Below are positions 31,896-45,594 of a stretch of 48,379 bases of DNA, in pieces. Source of the DNA: Caldilineaceae bacterium (GTDB lineage: Bacteria; Chloroflexota; Anaerolineae; Caldilineales; Caldilineaceae); contig JAHDWH010000015.1 in the NCBI GenBank assembly GCA_023384455.1, forward strand, positions 1-48,379, in the 5' to 3' direction. Position numbers and translations under genes: made by a program. Each line of letters opens with the position of its first letter. Position 1 is the first letter of the stretch. The notes beneath the pieces are model-generated. The model worked only from the letters and a program-made list of their open reading frames with translations, did no database searches and was not told the DNA's origin.

Positions 31896-32045
31896 CGCAC
31901 ACCTCTTATGGCTAACTTCCCTATGGCGAAACGAATAGCCAAAGTATAGCTGAATCGGATATGAGTAGCAAGCATAGGCGGTGATAAGCCCGACGGATTT
32001 CCAATCCGTTCGATTCGCGTTCCATCCCCAATCTGTGCCTGTTAT

Positions 32046-32924
32046 TTACACACTCTCGTCCGCGTCCAGCACGCGAATACCCAACTCCCGCGCAGTCTTA
32101 TGAAAGAGCCGGGCCACAGCGGGCAGATCTTCTGTGCTGTTGCCCTCAGAGATGATGGGATAGTCTGGGTTCAGCGCCTCCATCCGCCGGAAAAGGGTGC
32201 TGAAATCCATCAGCCCTTTGCCGGGGCAGCCGTCGCTCAGATGCAGGGCCAGGCGATTTTCGATCCAAATGTCTTTGGCGTGGCAACTGACGATGTGTTT
32301 GCCCATCACATCGAAGTGGCGGCTAACCTCCGCACCTGTGTCGAAGACGGTTTCCAGAGTAATCCAGTTGGCCGAGTCGTAGTCGCAGCGCACCCAGGGC
32401 GAATCCACTTCGTCCAGAATGGCCCGGGCGATCTCCGGCGTCTTCAGCGTCACCAGTTGATGGCTCTCCAGGCTGAGAAAGACCCCTGCATCTTCCGCCG
32501 CTGGCTGGCATTCCTTCAGCGTCTTGACCAGTTGACGTTCGGCGGCGACGGTCCAGTTCTCCGGGTGGGGAAACCAGGGACCAGCCGGGTTCATCGAGCC
32601 AGGGCCGGTATCGATGCCCCGTGCCCCCATCCACCCGGCCAGACGCAGCGCGGCCTGCAATGTGCGCACGGACTCGGCGCGCACGCTCTCGTCGGTTGCG
32701 ATCAGATTCTGCCAGTAGCCCGTCACCTGATAGAGGCGCACCCCTTCCCCGGCCAACAGGTCACGCAAACGCTCTGCTTTGTGGCGGGGTGTGGTGTGGG
32801 GATCGTTGGCCCGAAAGCGGGTGAAGATACCGCTGAAGCCCACCTCCCGCACCCGGCGACACATCGCCGGGGTCACGTCGTCCATATCGGACGGCAAAAA
32901 ACAGCCGCTCATTCCAAAACGCAT
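32046..32924 (-). CDS. sugar phosphate isomerase/epimerase-like TIM-barrel protein 2
   Basis: A 292-residue protein from ATG 32924 (MRFGMSGCFLPSDMDDVTPAM), preceded by a strong AGGAGGAAATCCC. It has xylose-isomerase-like barrel blocks: FLSLESHQLVTLKTPEIARAILDEV, WVRCDYDSANWITLETVFDTG, GKHIVSCHAKDIWIENRLALH and PIISEGNSTED near the C-terminus. The Glu, Asp, His and Glu positions match a divalent-metal site. It probably epimerises or isomerises a sugar or sugar acid in the same pathway as the dehydrogenases upstream. It is only distantly like the isomerase at 26807. Confidence 0.87.
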   Translation of the reverse strand: MRFGMSGCFLPSDMDDVTPAMCRRVREVGFSGIFTRFRANDPHTTPRHKAERLRDLLAGEGVRLYQVTGYWQNLIATDESVRAESVRTLQAALRLAGWMGARGIDTGPGSMNPAGPWFPHPENWTVAAERQLVKTLKECQPAAEDAGVFLSLESHQLVTLKTPEIARAILDEVDSPWVRCDYDSANWITLETVFDTGAEVSRHFDVMGKHIVSCHAKDIWIENRLALHLSDGCPGKGLMDFSTLFRRMEALNPDYPIISEGNSTEDLPAVARLFHKTARELGIRVLDADESV

Positions 32925-33275
32925 GGGATTTCCTCCTGAAAGATGGACAGGGATGAAGAATGGAACGCGGACAGGCTTTGTCAAGTCTAAACAGAATATG
33001 CGGAAATTCTTCGCTTTTTTCAGTGTGTTCCGTGTTTTCCGTGGTTAATAAGCAGAGGATGCCTGAGCAGTTACATTCATTTAGCGTCTACTTGCAAACA
33101 TTTCAAATGCCTTTCTCCGACAAGCTGCTCGTTTAGGCGAACCTTTCTGTTCATTCAATTGTTGCTGTGCGTCTCTTCGATTTCCTGCCCTCTCGTCTTT
33201 TGTAACGATGACTTTCTGTTCGTTTGACCCAGCCCCTTTTTGTATCTCTTGCTCTCTTTTTAGCAATTCAGACGC
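32925..33275. other. intergenic region without a confident gene
   Basis: An AT-richer stretch than its neighbours. The minus strand from about 33270 to 33081 is open and Lys/Arg/Glu/Gln-rich (LLKREQEIQKGAGSNEQK...), possibly a fragment of a coding sequence, but there is no start, ribosome site or family match. Nothing else is recognised. Confidence 0.35.
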
Positions 33276-33416
33276 ATGGCTATGTGCCAGGATTTTGTAG
33301 AAGCCGTGGCCGAGGGGCGTCCGACCCGCTTGGATGGGCAAGTGGGGCTGGAGGTGACCCGGGTGATCTACGCCGCCTGCCTCTCCACAGAGCAGGGGTG
33401 GCGGGTGATGTTGTAG
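33276..33416 (+). pseudogene. C-terminal remnant of a Gfo/Idh/MocA dehydrogenase
   Basis: In-frame codons up to the TAG at 33414 read DFVEAVAEGRPTRLDGQVGLEVTRVIYAACLSTEQGWRVML. The block D-F-(V)-E-A-(V)-x-E-G-R-P...D-G..G..V...I-Y-A....S...G is the usual C-terminal helix region of Gfo/Idh/MocA proteins. The preceding 300 residues are absent, so this is the surviving end of a fourth dehydrogenase gene. It differs from the C-termini of the three intact paralogues. Confidence 0.7.
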
Positions 33417-33441
33417 GGGCAGCACGACCTGGCAGACGTAA

Positions 33442-33478
33442 GATCAAAAAGAGAGTCGGGCGGCAAGGCCCGACTCAC
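33442..33478 (-). terminator. rho-independent terminator of the gyrB-mazG-like unit
   Basis: The 9-bp perfect stem gagtcgggc (33453-33461) / gcccgactc (33468-33476) is followed on the minus strand by tctcttttt. It lies 18 bases past the MazG-like stop codon and would end transcription arriving from gyrB. Confidence 0.8.
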
Positions 33479-33496
33479 ACATTTTTGTCTCGTTGT

Positions 33497-33835
33497 CTAG
33501 CGTACATCCCCATCACCCCGGATAACACCCCGATCCAGTCGGTCGAAGAGCTTCTCCAGGTTGTAGGCCGCTACCTCTTCCAGAGTCAGGTCCAGTTCGG
33601 TGCAGATTTGGGCCAGATACCAGAGCACGTCGCCCAGCTCGCCTTTGAGCGCCTGGCGTTCTGCCTCGCCGATCTGACCGCCTTTGTCCCGGAAGATTTT
33701 CTTGATCTTTCCGGCCACCTCTCCAGCTTCATTGACCAGGCCGAGGGTGGGGTAGACAATCGGGTGATCCGTATGCACCAGATTCCAGGTCTTGCGGGAT
33801 TCCCGCTGGTAGAGATTGAAACTGGTCTTGTTCAT
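33497..33835 (-). CDS. MazG-like nucleotide pyrophosphohydrolase
   Basis: A 112-residue all-alpha NTP-PPase domain from MNKTSFNLYQRESRKTW. The metal site is EAGEVAGKIKK (E-x-x-E type) plus LKGELGDVLWYLAQICTELDL (E-x-x-D). Such proteins hydrolyse non-canonical or excess (d)NTPs to the monophosphate and PPi. The single-domain size corresponds to the phage- and bacteria-type MazG-like group, not full-length MazG. It starts 43 bp after the gyrB stop on the same strand and is followed by a strong terminator, so it is probably co-transcribed with gyrB. Confidence 0.87.
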   Translation of the reverse strand: MNKTSFNLYQRESRKTWNLVHTDHPIVYPTLGLVNEAGEVAGKIKKIFRDKGGQIGEAERQALKGELGDVLWYLAQICTELDLTLEEVAAYNLEKLFDRLDRGVIRGDGDVR

Positions 33836-33878
33836 CGACAATCGCTCTTTCCGATATAACAAATCTGCGTCCCGCTTC

Positions 33879-38948
<5,070 letters not shown>

Positions 38949-38965
38949 TCAAATTAAAAAATGCT

Positions 38966-39976
38966 CTATCCCTGTTTTTGTCGGGTCTGCATCCTGTCCG
39001 CTGAGACGAGCAGGCGGGTACGATAAAAGATCAATAGGGCCAGGGCCAGCCCGGTGCCTACAAAGGCATTGCCCAATGCACTGATCAACAGGCCGGCTGC
39101 GCCGCCCGTCACAAGCTGTCGCAACAGGAGTGTAATGCCCACCGAAATCAGATTGGTAAGCAGAAAAAAGCCCAGGGTGGGCCAAAAATTGTGACGCACC
39201 AATACAATACTGCGCATCACCGCGGCCCGGACGGTCAGATTGTCCAGGACCAGGCCCACAGTTACAAAATAGAGATAAAAGAAGATGACTGTCACCAGAC
39301 CACCCATAAGCATCATTGCCCCAGCGCCCAGGGCTGGGCTGATCAGCATCAGAACCGTCACCGCAACGGCGGTAGGGATATAAATCATCAACAGCAGCAA
39401 GAAGAGAGCCAGAATAAAACCCACCGAGCGCAACCAGTGACGCAGCAGGGCCGTAGCAAAACGGGAGGCTGGGACATTCTTCTCGCCTTCGCCGATGGGC
39501 ACAGCCCGGGCCAAGAGATTCATATAGGCGACGCCTAACAGCAGACCGGTTAACCCCAACAGAAGCGCACTGCTGCCGGCATTGAAAAACGACGCAACCG
39601 ACCAGCTTGTCTGCCCGGTTTTGAGTCCGGGCAACGCGACCAGCAGGCTGGGTACGTGATAAAGGGACGAATTGACCAGGAGATCGAAAAGGTTGAAGGA
39701 GCTGCCCGCAGAATCCATTACCTGGGTAACCTGGGCAGGCAGATCAGCCAACTCTGGCCCCAGCGCGTCCGCTGTCTCGCCCAATTGGGCAAAGAGATCC
39801 GCATAAAAGGCGACAAAGCGGCCCAGCAGAGGCTCAATGCCCAGACGGGGTGTAAACCAGAGCAGCCCGTCCAGAAGCAGCGGCAACAGAAGCAGGTCCA
39901 GACGCCGCGCAAGCAGCCTGTAGCCGGCAGAGAGACTATCGATGATACCCAAACCTGTTCCTTCGGCTGATTGCAT
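38966..39976 (-). CDS. polytopic membrane protein of unknown function
   Basis: A 336-residue protein with about six hydrophobic segments. After a cytoplasmic N-terminus (MQSAEGTGLGIIDSLSAGYRLLARRLDLLLLPLLLDGLLW) comes a polar loop (about 60-105). Then follow helices such as ALLLGLTGLLLGVAYMNLLA, GFILALFLLLLMIYIPTAVAV, MMLMGGLVTVIFFYLYFVTVGLVL and FWPTLGFFLLTNLISVGITLLL. It resembles the broad class of YciC/DUF975-like membrane proteins (two repeats of three helices), but I cannot name a family. It stands upstream of gyrB on the same strand with a 107-bp gap. Confidence 0.7.
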   Translation of the reverse strand: MQSAEGTGLGIIDSLSAGYRLLARRLDLLLLPLLLDGLLWFTPRLGIEPLLGRFVAFYADLFAQLGETADALGPELADLPAQVTQVMDSAGSSFNLFDLLVNSSLYHVPSLLVALPGLKTGQTSWSVASFFNAGSSALLLGLTGLLLGVAYMNLLARAVPIGEGEKNVPASRFATALLRHWLRSVGFILALFLLLLMIYIPTAVAVTVLMLISPALGAGAMMLMGGLVTVIFFYLYFVTVGLVLDNLTVRAAVMRSIVLVRHNFWPTLGFFLLTNLISVGITLLLRQLVTGGAAGLLISALGNAFVGTGLALALLIFYRTRLLVSADRMQTRQKQG

Positions 39977-40563
39977 AGGACGAGTGCGATGCCAGAATGA
40001 TTGTCGTGACTGCTTCTATTCTACCACAAATCCGGCTAGGACCGAAGTTACAGGCCATCTGTTTTAGAACATTCGTTCCCAGCCATACCTATTCAGGTTC
40101 ACTCCGGGCAGCTATCCTTTTTGCTCGGTTGTCTTTCGCCTAACTGGTCCAGGGAAAGGGAGGTGAACCGTCCAGTTGACCGGTGCTGTTTTCTGCTGAT
40201 ACCGTTACACTGGACACAGCACCCAGTCGGCCTTCTATATTTGAGGGTCGGCAGTTTGACTATTGCAGGTATCATTGTTGACTAAATTTCGCCTTCTGAT
40301 GCACCTCCAGCAATTCGGATTTTCTGGTAGTTGCGCCTGGGCGCATATTCCTTTATAGTCGAGTTATGTAATTCGTTATGTGGGTGCGCTTCGTGTCACT
40401 GAGCTTCTCTCTTGCCCATCCGCGAGAAGAATCCCCCAGTTTCAGTAGACCGCAATACAGCAAGCCTGACTCAAGACTTTGGGCTGGTGACTGCGGACTA
40501 CTCAGTTTATTTGCCCAAACCGATTCTCTGCCGAATCAAACAGATGTATTGCGGAGGAGGACT
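39977..40563. other. 587-bp regulatory gap upstream of the cytochrome operon
   Basis: No gene is supported. The frame of the octaheme gene is open from 40378, but the upstream peptide has no signal or heme motif, and a strong GGAGGAGG lies directly before ATG 40564. The gap is large for this window and separates divergent genes, so most control of the cytochrome operon is probably here. One promoter candidate is listed separately. No tRNA-like cloverleaf was found. Confidence 0.5.
40331..40359 (+). promoter_or_regulatory. candidate promoter of the multiheme cytochrome operon
   Basis: TTGCGC (40331-40336) is followed after 17 bases by TATAGT (40354-40359). The -10 is one mismatch from consensus; the -35 is weak (3 of 6), which would suit an activator-dependent promoter. 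The leader would be about 200 bases. Confidence 0.35.
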
Positions 40564-41817
40564 ATGAGAAAAATTGCTGTTGTCATTGGGGTTCTGTTGG
40601 TATTGGTTCTGCTTACCGCTTGCGCTGGCGTTGCAGGCCCTATTGGCCCTGCGGGTCCAGTCGGCGCGCCCGGCCCCCAGGGGCCTGAAGGGGTGGCTGG
40701 CCCGCCCGGTCCAGTGGGCGCGCCCGGCCCGCAAGGAGCCGTCGGACCCGCGGGTGTCGCCTTTGCTTCCCCCGTCTACGTCGGCTCGGACGCCTGCCAG
40801 GAGTGCCACGAGGAACTCTACGCCTCCTATCGGCAGACGGGACACCCCTACAAACTGAACAAAGTGGTGGACGGAAAAGCCCCCACCTATCCCTTCTCCG
40901 AAGTGCCCAATCCCCCGGAAGGCTACGCCTGGGATGACATTTCCTACGTCATCGGCGGCTATGGCTGGAAGGCCCGCTTTATCGACCAGCAGGGCTTTAT
41001 CATCACCGGCGGTATCAGCGACACCACCCAATACAATCTCTACAACAAAAACTTGAAGATGGGCGAGAATTGGGTCGCCTATCACGCCGGGGAAGAAAAG
41101 CCCTACGACTGCGGTTCCTGTCACACCACCGGCTACCGGCCCGAAGGCCACCAGGACGGTCTGCCGGGGTTGATGGGTACGTGGGTGGAGGACGGCATCG
41201 GCTGTGAGGAGTGTCACGGGCCGGGCGAACATCACGTAAACGATCCCTATCTGGTGGAAATGCCCATCAACCGGGACTCGGAAACGTGTGGCGCGTGCCA
41301 CCGCCGGGGTGACGTGACGGAAATCGACGCCAAAGATGGCTTCATCCAGCATCACGAGCAGTACGAGGAGTTGTTCGAGTCGAAAAAGCGGGTGATGGAC
41401 TGTGTGGATTGCCACAACCCCCACCAGACGGTCAAGTATGCGGCCAAGGGCGAGGGCATCAAGACCGAGTGTGAAAATTGCCACTTTGAGAATGAAGAGT
41501 ACCAGAAGATCAACGACCGCCGCCACGCCACCTGCATCGACTGTCATATGCCGATGGTGACAAAGAGCGCGCTGGGCGATGCGACCCGCTTCACCGGTGA
41601 CGTACGCACCCACCTGATGGCGATCAATCCGTTGGCGAAATCCCAGTTCGACAAAGAGGGCACATTCTCCCAGCCCTATCTGGCCCTGGACTTTGCCTGT
41701 CGCGGCTGTCACTACGACGGCGGCAAGGGCGCTGAACTGACCGATGAGGAGTTGCAGGCCGCGGCTCTCAACTTCCACGACCGGGAGCTGTCTGGCAGCC
41801 TGAACAAGAAACGGTAG
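40564..41817 (+). CDS. octaheme c-type cytochrome lipoprotein with collagen-like stalk
   Basis: A 417-residue protein from ATG 40564, preceded by GGAGGAGG. A lipoprotein signal ends in the lipobox LTAC (Cys20), so the mature protein is lipid-anchored on the outer face of the membrane. Residues 22-66 are 15 uninterrupted Gly-X-Y triplets ([15 protein letters not shown] ...), a collagen-like stalk. Eight CxxCH motifs follow: CQECH, CGSCH, CEECH, CGACH, CVDCH, CENCH, CIDCH, CRGCH. The stretch around [11 protein letters not shown] ... CGACHRRG resembles cytochrome c554-type modules and has a homologue in the 13-heme protein. It is probably a surface electron carrier or reductase. The collagen stalk implies a trimer holding about 24 hemes away from the membrane. 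Confidence 0.9.
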   Translation: MRKIAVVIGVLLVLVLLTACAGVAGPIGPAGPVGAPGPQGPEGVAGPPGPVGAPGPQGAVGPAGVAFASPVYVGSDACQECHEELYASYRQTGHPYKLNKVVDGKAPTYPFSEVPNPPEGYAWDDISYVIGGYGWKARFIDQQGFIITGGISDTTQYNLYNKNLKMGENWVAYHAGEEKPYDCGSCHTTGYRPEGHQDGLPGLMGTWVEDGIGCEECHGPGEHHVNDPYLVEMPINRDSETCGACHRRGDVTEIDAKDGFIQHHEQYEELFESKKRVMDCVDCHNPHQTVKYAAKGEGIKTECENCHFENEEYQKINDRRHATCIDCHMPMVTKSALGDATRFTGDVRTHLMAINPLAKSQFDKEGTFSQPYLALDFACRGCHYDGGKGAELTDEELQAAALNFHDRELSGSLNKKR

Positions 41818-42056
41818 TGGTTGAGCAGGCCAGACCGACCAGTGAGTGCTGATTGAGTAGCCGAGTCTGCGAGGCGTATCGAAATCAAGCGAACGGGTCG
41901 ACGAAAAAATTCTTCCTACCCGCTGGGTTTCACTTCGATACGCTTCGCACTCAGCACAAGCGATACGGCGGGAAAAAGTCCTAGCCTACCCTTCGACAGG
42001 CTCAGGACACCGCTCAACCGGCGCTGGTCGCATAGGGTAACTGACGGATCGGGTGA
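41818..42056. repeat. intra-operon inverted repeats between cytochrome genes
   Basis: gcgaggcgtatcgaa (41869-41883) and ttcgatacgcttcgc (41934-41948) pair with one mismatch around a loop of about 50 bases. Further on lies a copy of ccttcgacaggctcaggaca (41990-42009). The hairpin could attenuate or stabilise the operon mRNA between the lipoprotein gene and the next cytochrome gene, or simply be a dispersed repeat. No coding sequence is seen. Confidence 0.6.
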
Positions 42057-43928
42057 ATGATGGCAAGAAACGACTTCCGTAAAATACGAATGGTCGTCTG
42101 GGCAGGGCTGCTGCTGATCGGGCTGGCCTTTCTGGGCGCGGCAGATGTTTCGACCGTCTACGCGGACCCGCTCCCACCCGACGGCGCGTGTGTGGGCTGC
42201 CATCAGGACAACCAGCGCACGCTGACCCTGCCTTCCGGCGAGGAACTGCCCCTGCTGGCCCTGCCAGAAGAGTTGGCCGCGTCGCCCCACCAGCGCAGCG
42301 GCCAACAGCCGGTAAGCTGCACCAGTTGCCATCAGGGGCCAACCCGCTATCGCTATCCCCACCCGGCCACACCAGCCCGGAGTCTGGATGAATATAGCGC
42401 ATTGGCGGCACAAAATTGTCAGGAGTGTCACATCTATCACAATCCCCTGCACCGCAACGCAGAGGAGGAAGAGTCAGTAACGAATGCAGCGACGGGCGAT
42501 CTGCCGAATTGCGTCGATTGTCACGGCAGCCACGCCATCGCTATTACCGATAAGATTGCCGAAACGATGGCCCCCAACTGTATCGCCTGCCACACAGATC
42601 AGACGAGCGGCTGGGCGGAAGAACTGATCGCCCCCCGGCCCGGTCTGGGGGAAGGCGCACAGGGCTATGTGGGCAGTCGCCGCTGTCTGGGCTGTCACAC
42701 GGACAACTATCTGGGCTGGCGGGATACCCTGCACGCCAAAACGATTCACAACGCATCGGTCACGCCGGGGGCGATTCTGGCCGATTTCGAGCAGCCGGAG
42801 ATGGAATTGCCCTTTGGCCTGGCGGATGTGAAGTTTGTGATCGGCCAGAAGTGGCAGCAGCGCTTTATTACCGAAACGGAAGAAGGCGATCTGCTGGTGT
42901 TGCCCGGCCAGTGGAACATCGCCACGAATGAATGGGTGCTAGACGATCACCGGGCCGAGGGGGAGACGGTCAATTGGCGGACGCAATGTAGCGGCTGTCA
43001 CGTAACCGGGCTGGAGAGCGGGGACTGGGGCTTCCAGGAATTTGGCATTGGCTGTGAGGATTGCCACGGGCCGGGCCAAGCACACGCGGACGCGCCGGAA
43101 GAGGCGGCGATCTTCAGCCAGCCGGACGATCAGGTGTGCGGAGCCTGCCACAGCCGGGGCACATCGCCGGAGGGCCATCCCTTCCCGGCCAGCTACCGGC
43201 CAGGGGAGACGCTGACCGATCACTTCAGCTTTACCGCGGACGCAACGACCCACTGGCCCGACGGCAGCGCCAAAATTCATAACCAACAGTACACGGATTG
43301 GATACAGAGCGACAAAATGCAGGGATCGGATGGGTTGACCTGCTCCACCTGTCACGCGGCCCACGGCAACGGGGCCGGGCCGTCCCAGACCGTTCTGCCT
43401 ACGAATGAGCTGTGCAGCGGCTGTCACGCGGAGAAGACGACCCTGGCCCGCCACATCCCCTATCACCAACAGGCCATCACCAAACGGGACTTTACCTGTA
43501 ACAATTGCCATATGCCGCTGATGGCGACTTCGGCGGTGGAGTATGACATCCACAACCACACATTTAAGCAGCCCAATCCCCAGGGCACGCTGGAGCACGG
43601 CGGGCTGGAGTTCCAGCCCAACGCCTGTAACCAATGCCACACGGACCGGTCGGAGACGGCAGAGTGGGCGGTGGAGACAATCGATTGGGCGCTGGCGAAC
43701 TATGCGATTGTGCGCACGGAATATATCTTTGCGCCAGGACCGACACCCACGCCGCCTCCGGTGCCCACCCCCCTGCCTTCGGTGGGGGAACGCCACGAAG
43801 TCAGCGCCTATGTGGATTTTGCCTGGGTGCGGCCCATCTTTTTCTCTGGGCTGGGGCTGGTCGGGCTGATTCTATTGTTGTTTGCCGGTCGCTGGTTGTG
43901 GTCCAGGAGGGCGTCTGATGCTCGATAG
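42057..43928 (+). CDS. 13-heme membrane-anchored c-type cytochrome
   Basis: A 623-residue protein. A Sec signal peptide (to about VSTVYA) is followed by 13 CxxCH motifs (CVGCH, CTSCH, CQECH, CVDCH, CIACH, CLGCH, CSGCH, CEDCH, CGACH, CSTCH, CSGCH, CNNCH, CNQCH). A Pro/Thr linker (PGPTPTPPPVPTP) comes next, then a C-terminal transmembrane helix (FFSGLGLVGLILLLFAGRWLW) with a basic tail. The N-terminal tetraheme unit (SGEELPLL ... SPH ... CTSCH ... YRYPH) recurs in the 15-heme protein. The centre (FVIGQKWQQRFI ... GIGCEDCHGPG ... CGACHSRG) matches the octaheme lipoprotein. It probably carries electrons on the outer face of the membrane. Its stop overlaps the next gene by 11 bp. Confidence 0.92.
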   Translation: MMARNDFRKIRMVVWAGLLLIGLAFLGAADVSTVYADPLPPDGACVGCHQDNQRTLTLPSGEELPLLALPEELAASPHQRSGQQPVSCTSCHQGPTRYRYPHPATPARSLDEYSALAAQNCQECHIYHNPLHRNAEEEESVTNAATGDLPNCVDCHGSHAIAITDKIAETMAPNCIACHTDQTSGWAEELIAPRPGLGEGAQGYVGSRRCLGCHTDNYLGWRDTLHAKTIHNASVTPGAILADFEQPEMELPFGLADVKFVIGQKWQQRFITETEEGDLLVLPGQWNIATNEWVLDDHRAEGETVNWRTQCSGCHVTGLESGDWGFQEFGIGCEDCHGPGQAHADAPEEAAIFSQPDDQVCGACHSRGTSPEGHPFPASYRPGETLTDHFSFTADATTHWPDGSAKIHNQQYTDWIQSDKMQGSDGLTCSTCHAAHGNGAGPSQTVLPTNELCSGCHAEKTTLARHIPYHQQAITKRDFTCNNCHMPLMATSAVEYDIHNHTFKQPNPQGTLEHGGLEFQPNACNQCHTDRSETAEWAVETIDWALANYAIVRTEYIFAPGPTPTPPPVPTPLPSVGERHEVSAYVDFAWVRPIFFSGLGLVGLILLLFAGRWLWSRRASDAR

Positions 43929-45594
43929 AGTCAATCGGTTTATCACCCCCGAGCGTTCTTCGCCCCTGTGGATGCGGCTGATGCCCTATGCAACGGTCGT
44001 CTTTGCCGGGCTGGTTGTCTTTGCCCTGGCCGGGGCTGGCTGGGAATATACCAACCGCTCCCAATTTTGTGGCACCACCTGCCACACAATGCCGCCCCAG
44101 TACGAGGCGTGGCAGGTCTCCGTACATTCGAGAGTCAATTGCGTGGACTGTCACATCGGGCGGGATTATATCGCCACCCAATTCACCCGCAAAGCCCAGG
44201 ACATCAGCCACGTTGTCGAGTTTGTCGGGGCCAGCTACGAAGTGCCCATCTATTCCAAAAAGCTGCGCCCGGCCTCCCAGGCCTGTGAGCGCTGCCACAG
44301 CCCGGAGAAGTTCTCCGACGACAGCCTGCGCGAGTTCAAGCGCTACGACGCTGAGAAGAACAATGAGCTTTCGGTGATGTATATGGCCTTCAAAACTGGC
44401 GGCGGCACCCAGCGGGAAGGCCAGGGCAAGGGCATTCACTGGCACATCGAAAATCAGGTGGACTACATTTCCACGGATAATCCCCATCTGGAGCAAGAGA
44501 TTCCCTGGGTGCGGGTGACCTATGCGGAGGACGGTCGAGCGGAGGTCTTCACAGACAGCGAAGTCGATCTGCCAGCGGATTTTGCCGAGCAGAATCAGGT
44601 GAAGATCAAAACGATGGACTGTATGACCTGTCACAACCGGGATTCCCATCCCTTTGCCACGCCGGACGACGCCCTGGACGACGCCCTGGCCCGGGGGATT
44701 ATCTCGCCGGATATTCCCTATATCAAGAAATATGCCGTGGCGGTGATGGACCGGGGCTACCCGAATATGGAGGAGGCGCGCATAGCCATTTTGGGGCTGA
44801 AGCAATTCTACGCGGTCAATTGGCCGGATTATACCGCCCGCTACGAAACGACCGTTTCGGACGCAGTGGACCAACTGATGGCGATCTATGAGCGGATGTT
44901 CTATCCCGATATGGATGTGACGTGGGAGACCCACCCCAACAATGTGGGCCACGACGACTCGGCGGGCTGCTTCCGTTGTCACGACGGCAAACATCTGAAC
45001 GAAGCCCAGGAGAGCATCCGCATCGAGTGCAATCTCTGCCATACGATTCCTGTGGAGAGCAGACCGGATGGAACATTGCCCACCCTGGCAATCGCCAATA
45101 CTTTTGAGCCGGAATCCCACATCGACAGCAATTGGATCGGGCGTCACCGCTTCGAGTTCGACGGCACCTGCAAAGGCTGTCACGACATCTCCAATCCGGG
45201 CGGCAGCGACAATGCGGGTTTCTGCGCCAATGCCGCCTGCCACGCCACGGAATGGACGTATGCGGGTCTGGACGCATCCCGCATTATTGAACTGACAAAC
45301 ATCCTGGCCGATTCGCTGCCCACCTACCCGGAGAGCGCGCTCACCTGGGAGGCGCTGGTGGGGCCGATTTTGCAATCCCGCTGCGCGGCCTGTCACGGGG
45401 GCACAGCCGGGCTATATCTGGAAAGTTACGACAAATTGATGGCTGGCGGCAATTTGGGACCGGCATTTGTGCCGGGTGCAGCCGCCGAAAGTCTTCTGGT
45501 TGAGTATCAACGCAACGGTCATCCCAACAGCCTTGCCCCGAAGGAACTGGAGTGGATTATTCAATGGATCGACAGTGGAGCGCCCGAATTTTAA
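43918..45594 (+). CDS. NapC/NirT-like multiheme cytochrome with C-terminal cytochrome c domain
   Basis: A 558-residue protein from ATG 43918. One N-terminal transmembrane anchor (VVFAGLVVFALAGAGWEY) is followed by FCGTTCHTMPPQYEAWQVSVHSRVNCVDCHIG, the NapC/NirT/NrfH-type quinol dehydrogenase start. There are seven canonical CxxCH motifs (CVDCH, CERCH, CMTCH, CFRCH, CNLCH, CKGCH, CAACH) plus CGTTCH (CX3CH) and CANAACH (CX4CH), so up to nine hemes. The last 80 residues, around SRCAACHGGTAGLYLESYDKLMAGG, form a cytochrome c-like domain of the kind found in Planctomycetes-type proteins. It probably takes electrons from menaquinol and passes them to the neighbouring multihemes. It overlaps both neighbours. 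Confidence 0.9.
   Translation: MLDRVNRFITPERSSPLWMRLMPYATVVFAGLVVFALAGAGWEYTNRSQFCGTTCHTMPPQYEAWQVSVHSRVNCVDCHIGRDYIATQFTRKAQDISHVVEFVGASYEVPIYSKKLRPASQACERCHSPEKFSDDSLREFKRYDAEKNNELSVMYMAFKTGGGTQREGQGKGIHWHIENQVDYISTDNPHLEQEIPWVRVTYAEDGRAEVFTDSEVDLPADFAEQNQVKIKTMDCMTCHNRDSHPFATPDDALDDALARGIISPDIPYIKKYAVAVMDRGYPNMEEARIAILGLKQFYAVNWPDYTARYETTVSDAVDQLMAIYERMFYPDMDVTWETHPNNVGHDDSAGCFRCHDGKHLNEAQESIRIECNLCHTIPVESRPDGTLPTLAIANTFEPESHIDSNWIGRHRFEFDGTCKGCHDISNPGGSDNAGFCANAACHATEWTYAGLDASRIIELTNILADSLPTYPESALTWEALVGPILQSRCAACHGGTAGLYLESYDKLMAGGNLGPAFVPGAAAESLLVEYQRNGHPNSLAPKELEWIIQWIDSGAPEF

Noticed and set aside
33081-33425. Minus-strand frame of 114 codons with a Lys/Glu/Gln-rich C-terminus
   Set aside because: Its N-terminal half is antisense to the dehydrogenase remnant, and no start or family match is visible; the K/E/Q-rich half is kept only as a note in the intergenic entry.
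40085-40110. tRNA T-arm-like ggttcactcc in the gap before the cytochrome operon
   Set aside because: No matching acceptor, D or anticodon arms can be drawn around it.
43801-45396. Minus-strand open frame opposite the NapC-like cytochrome gene
   Set aside because: Antisense shadow; the plus strand has ordered heme motifs, and the minus frame lacks any domain.
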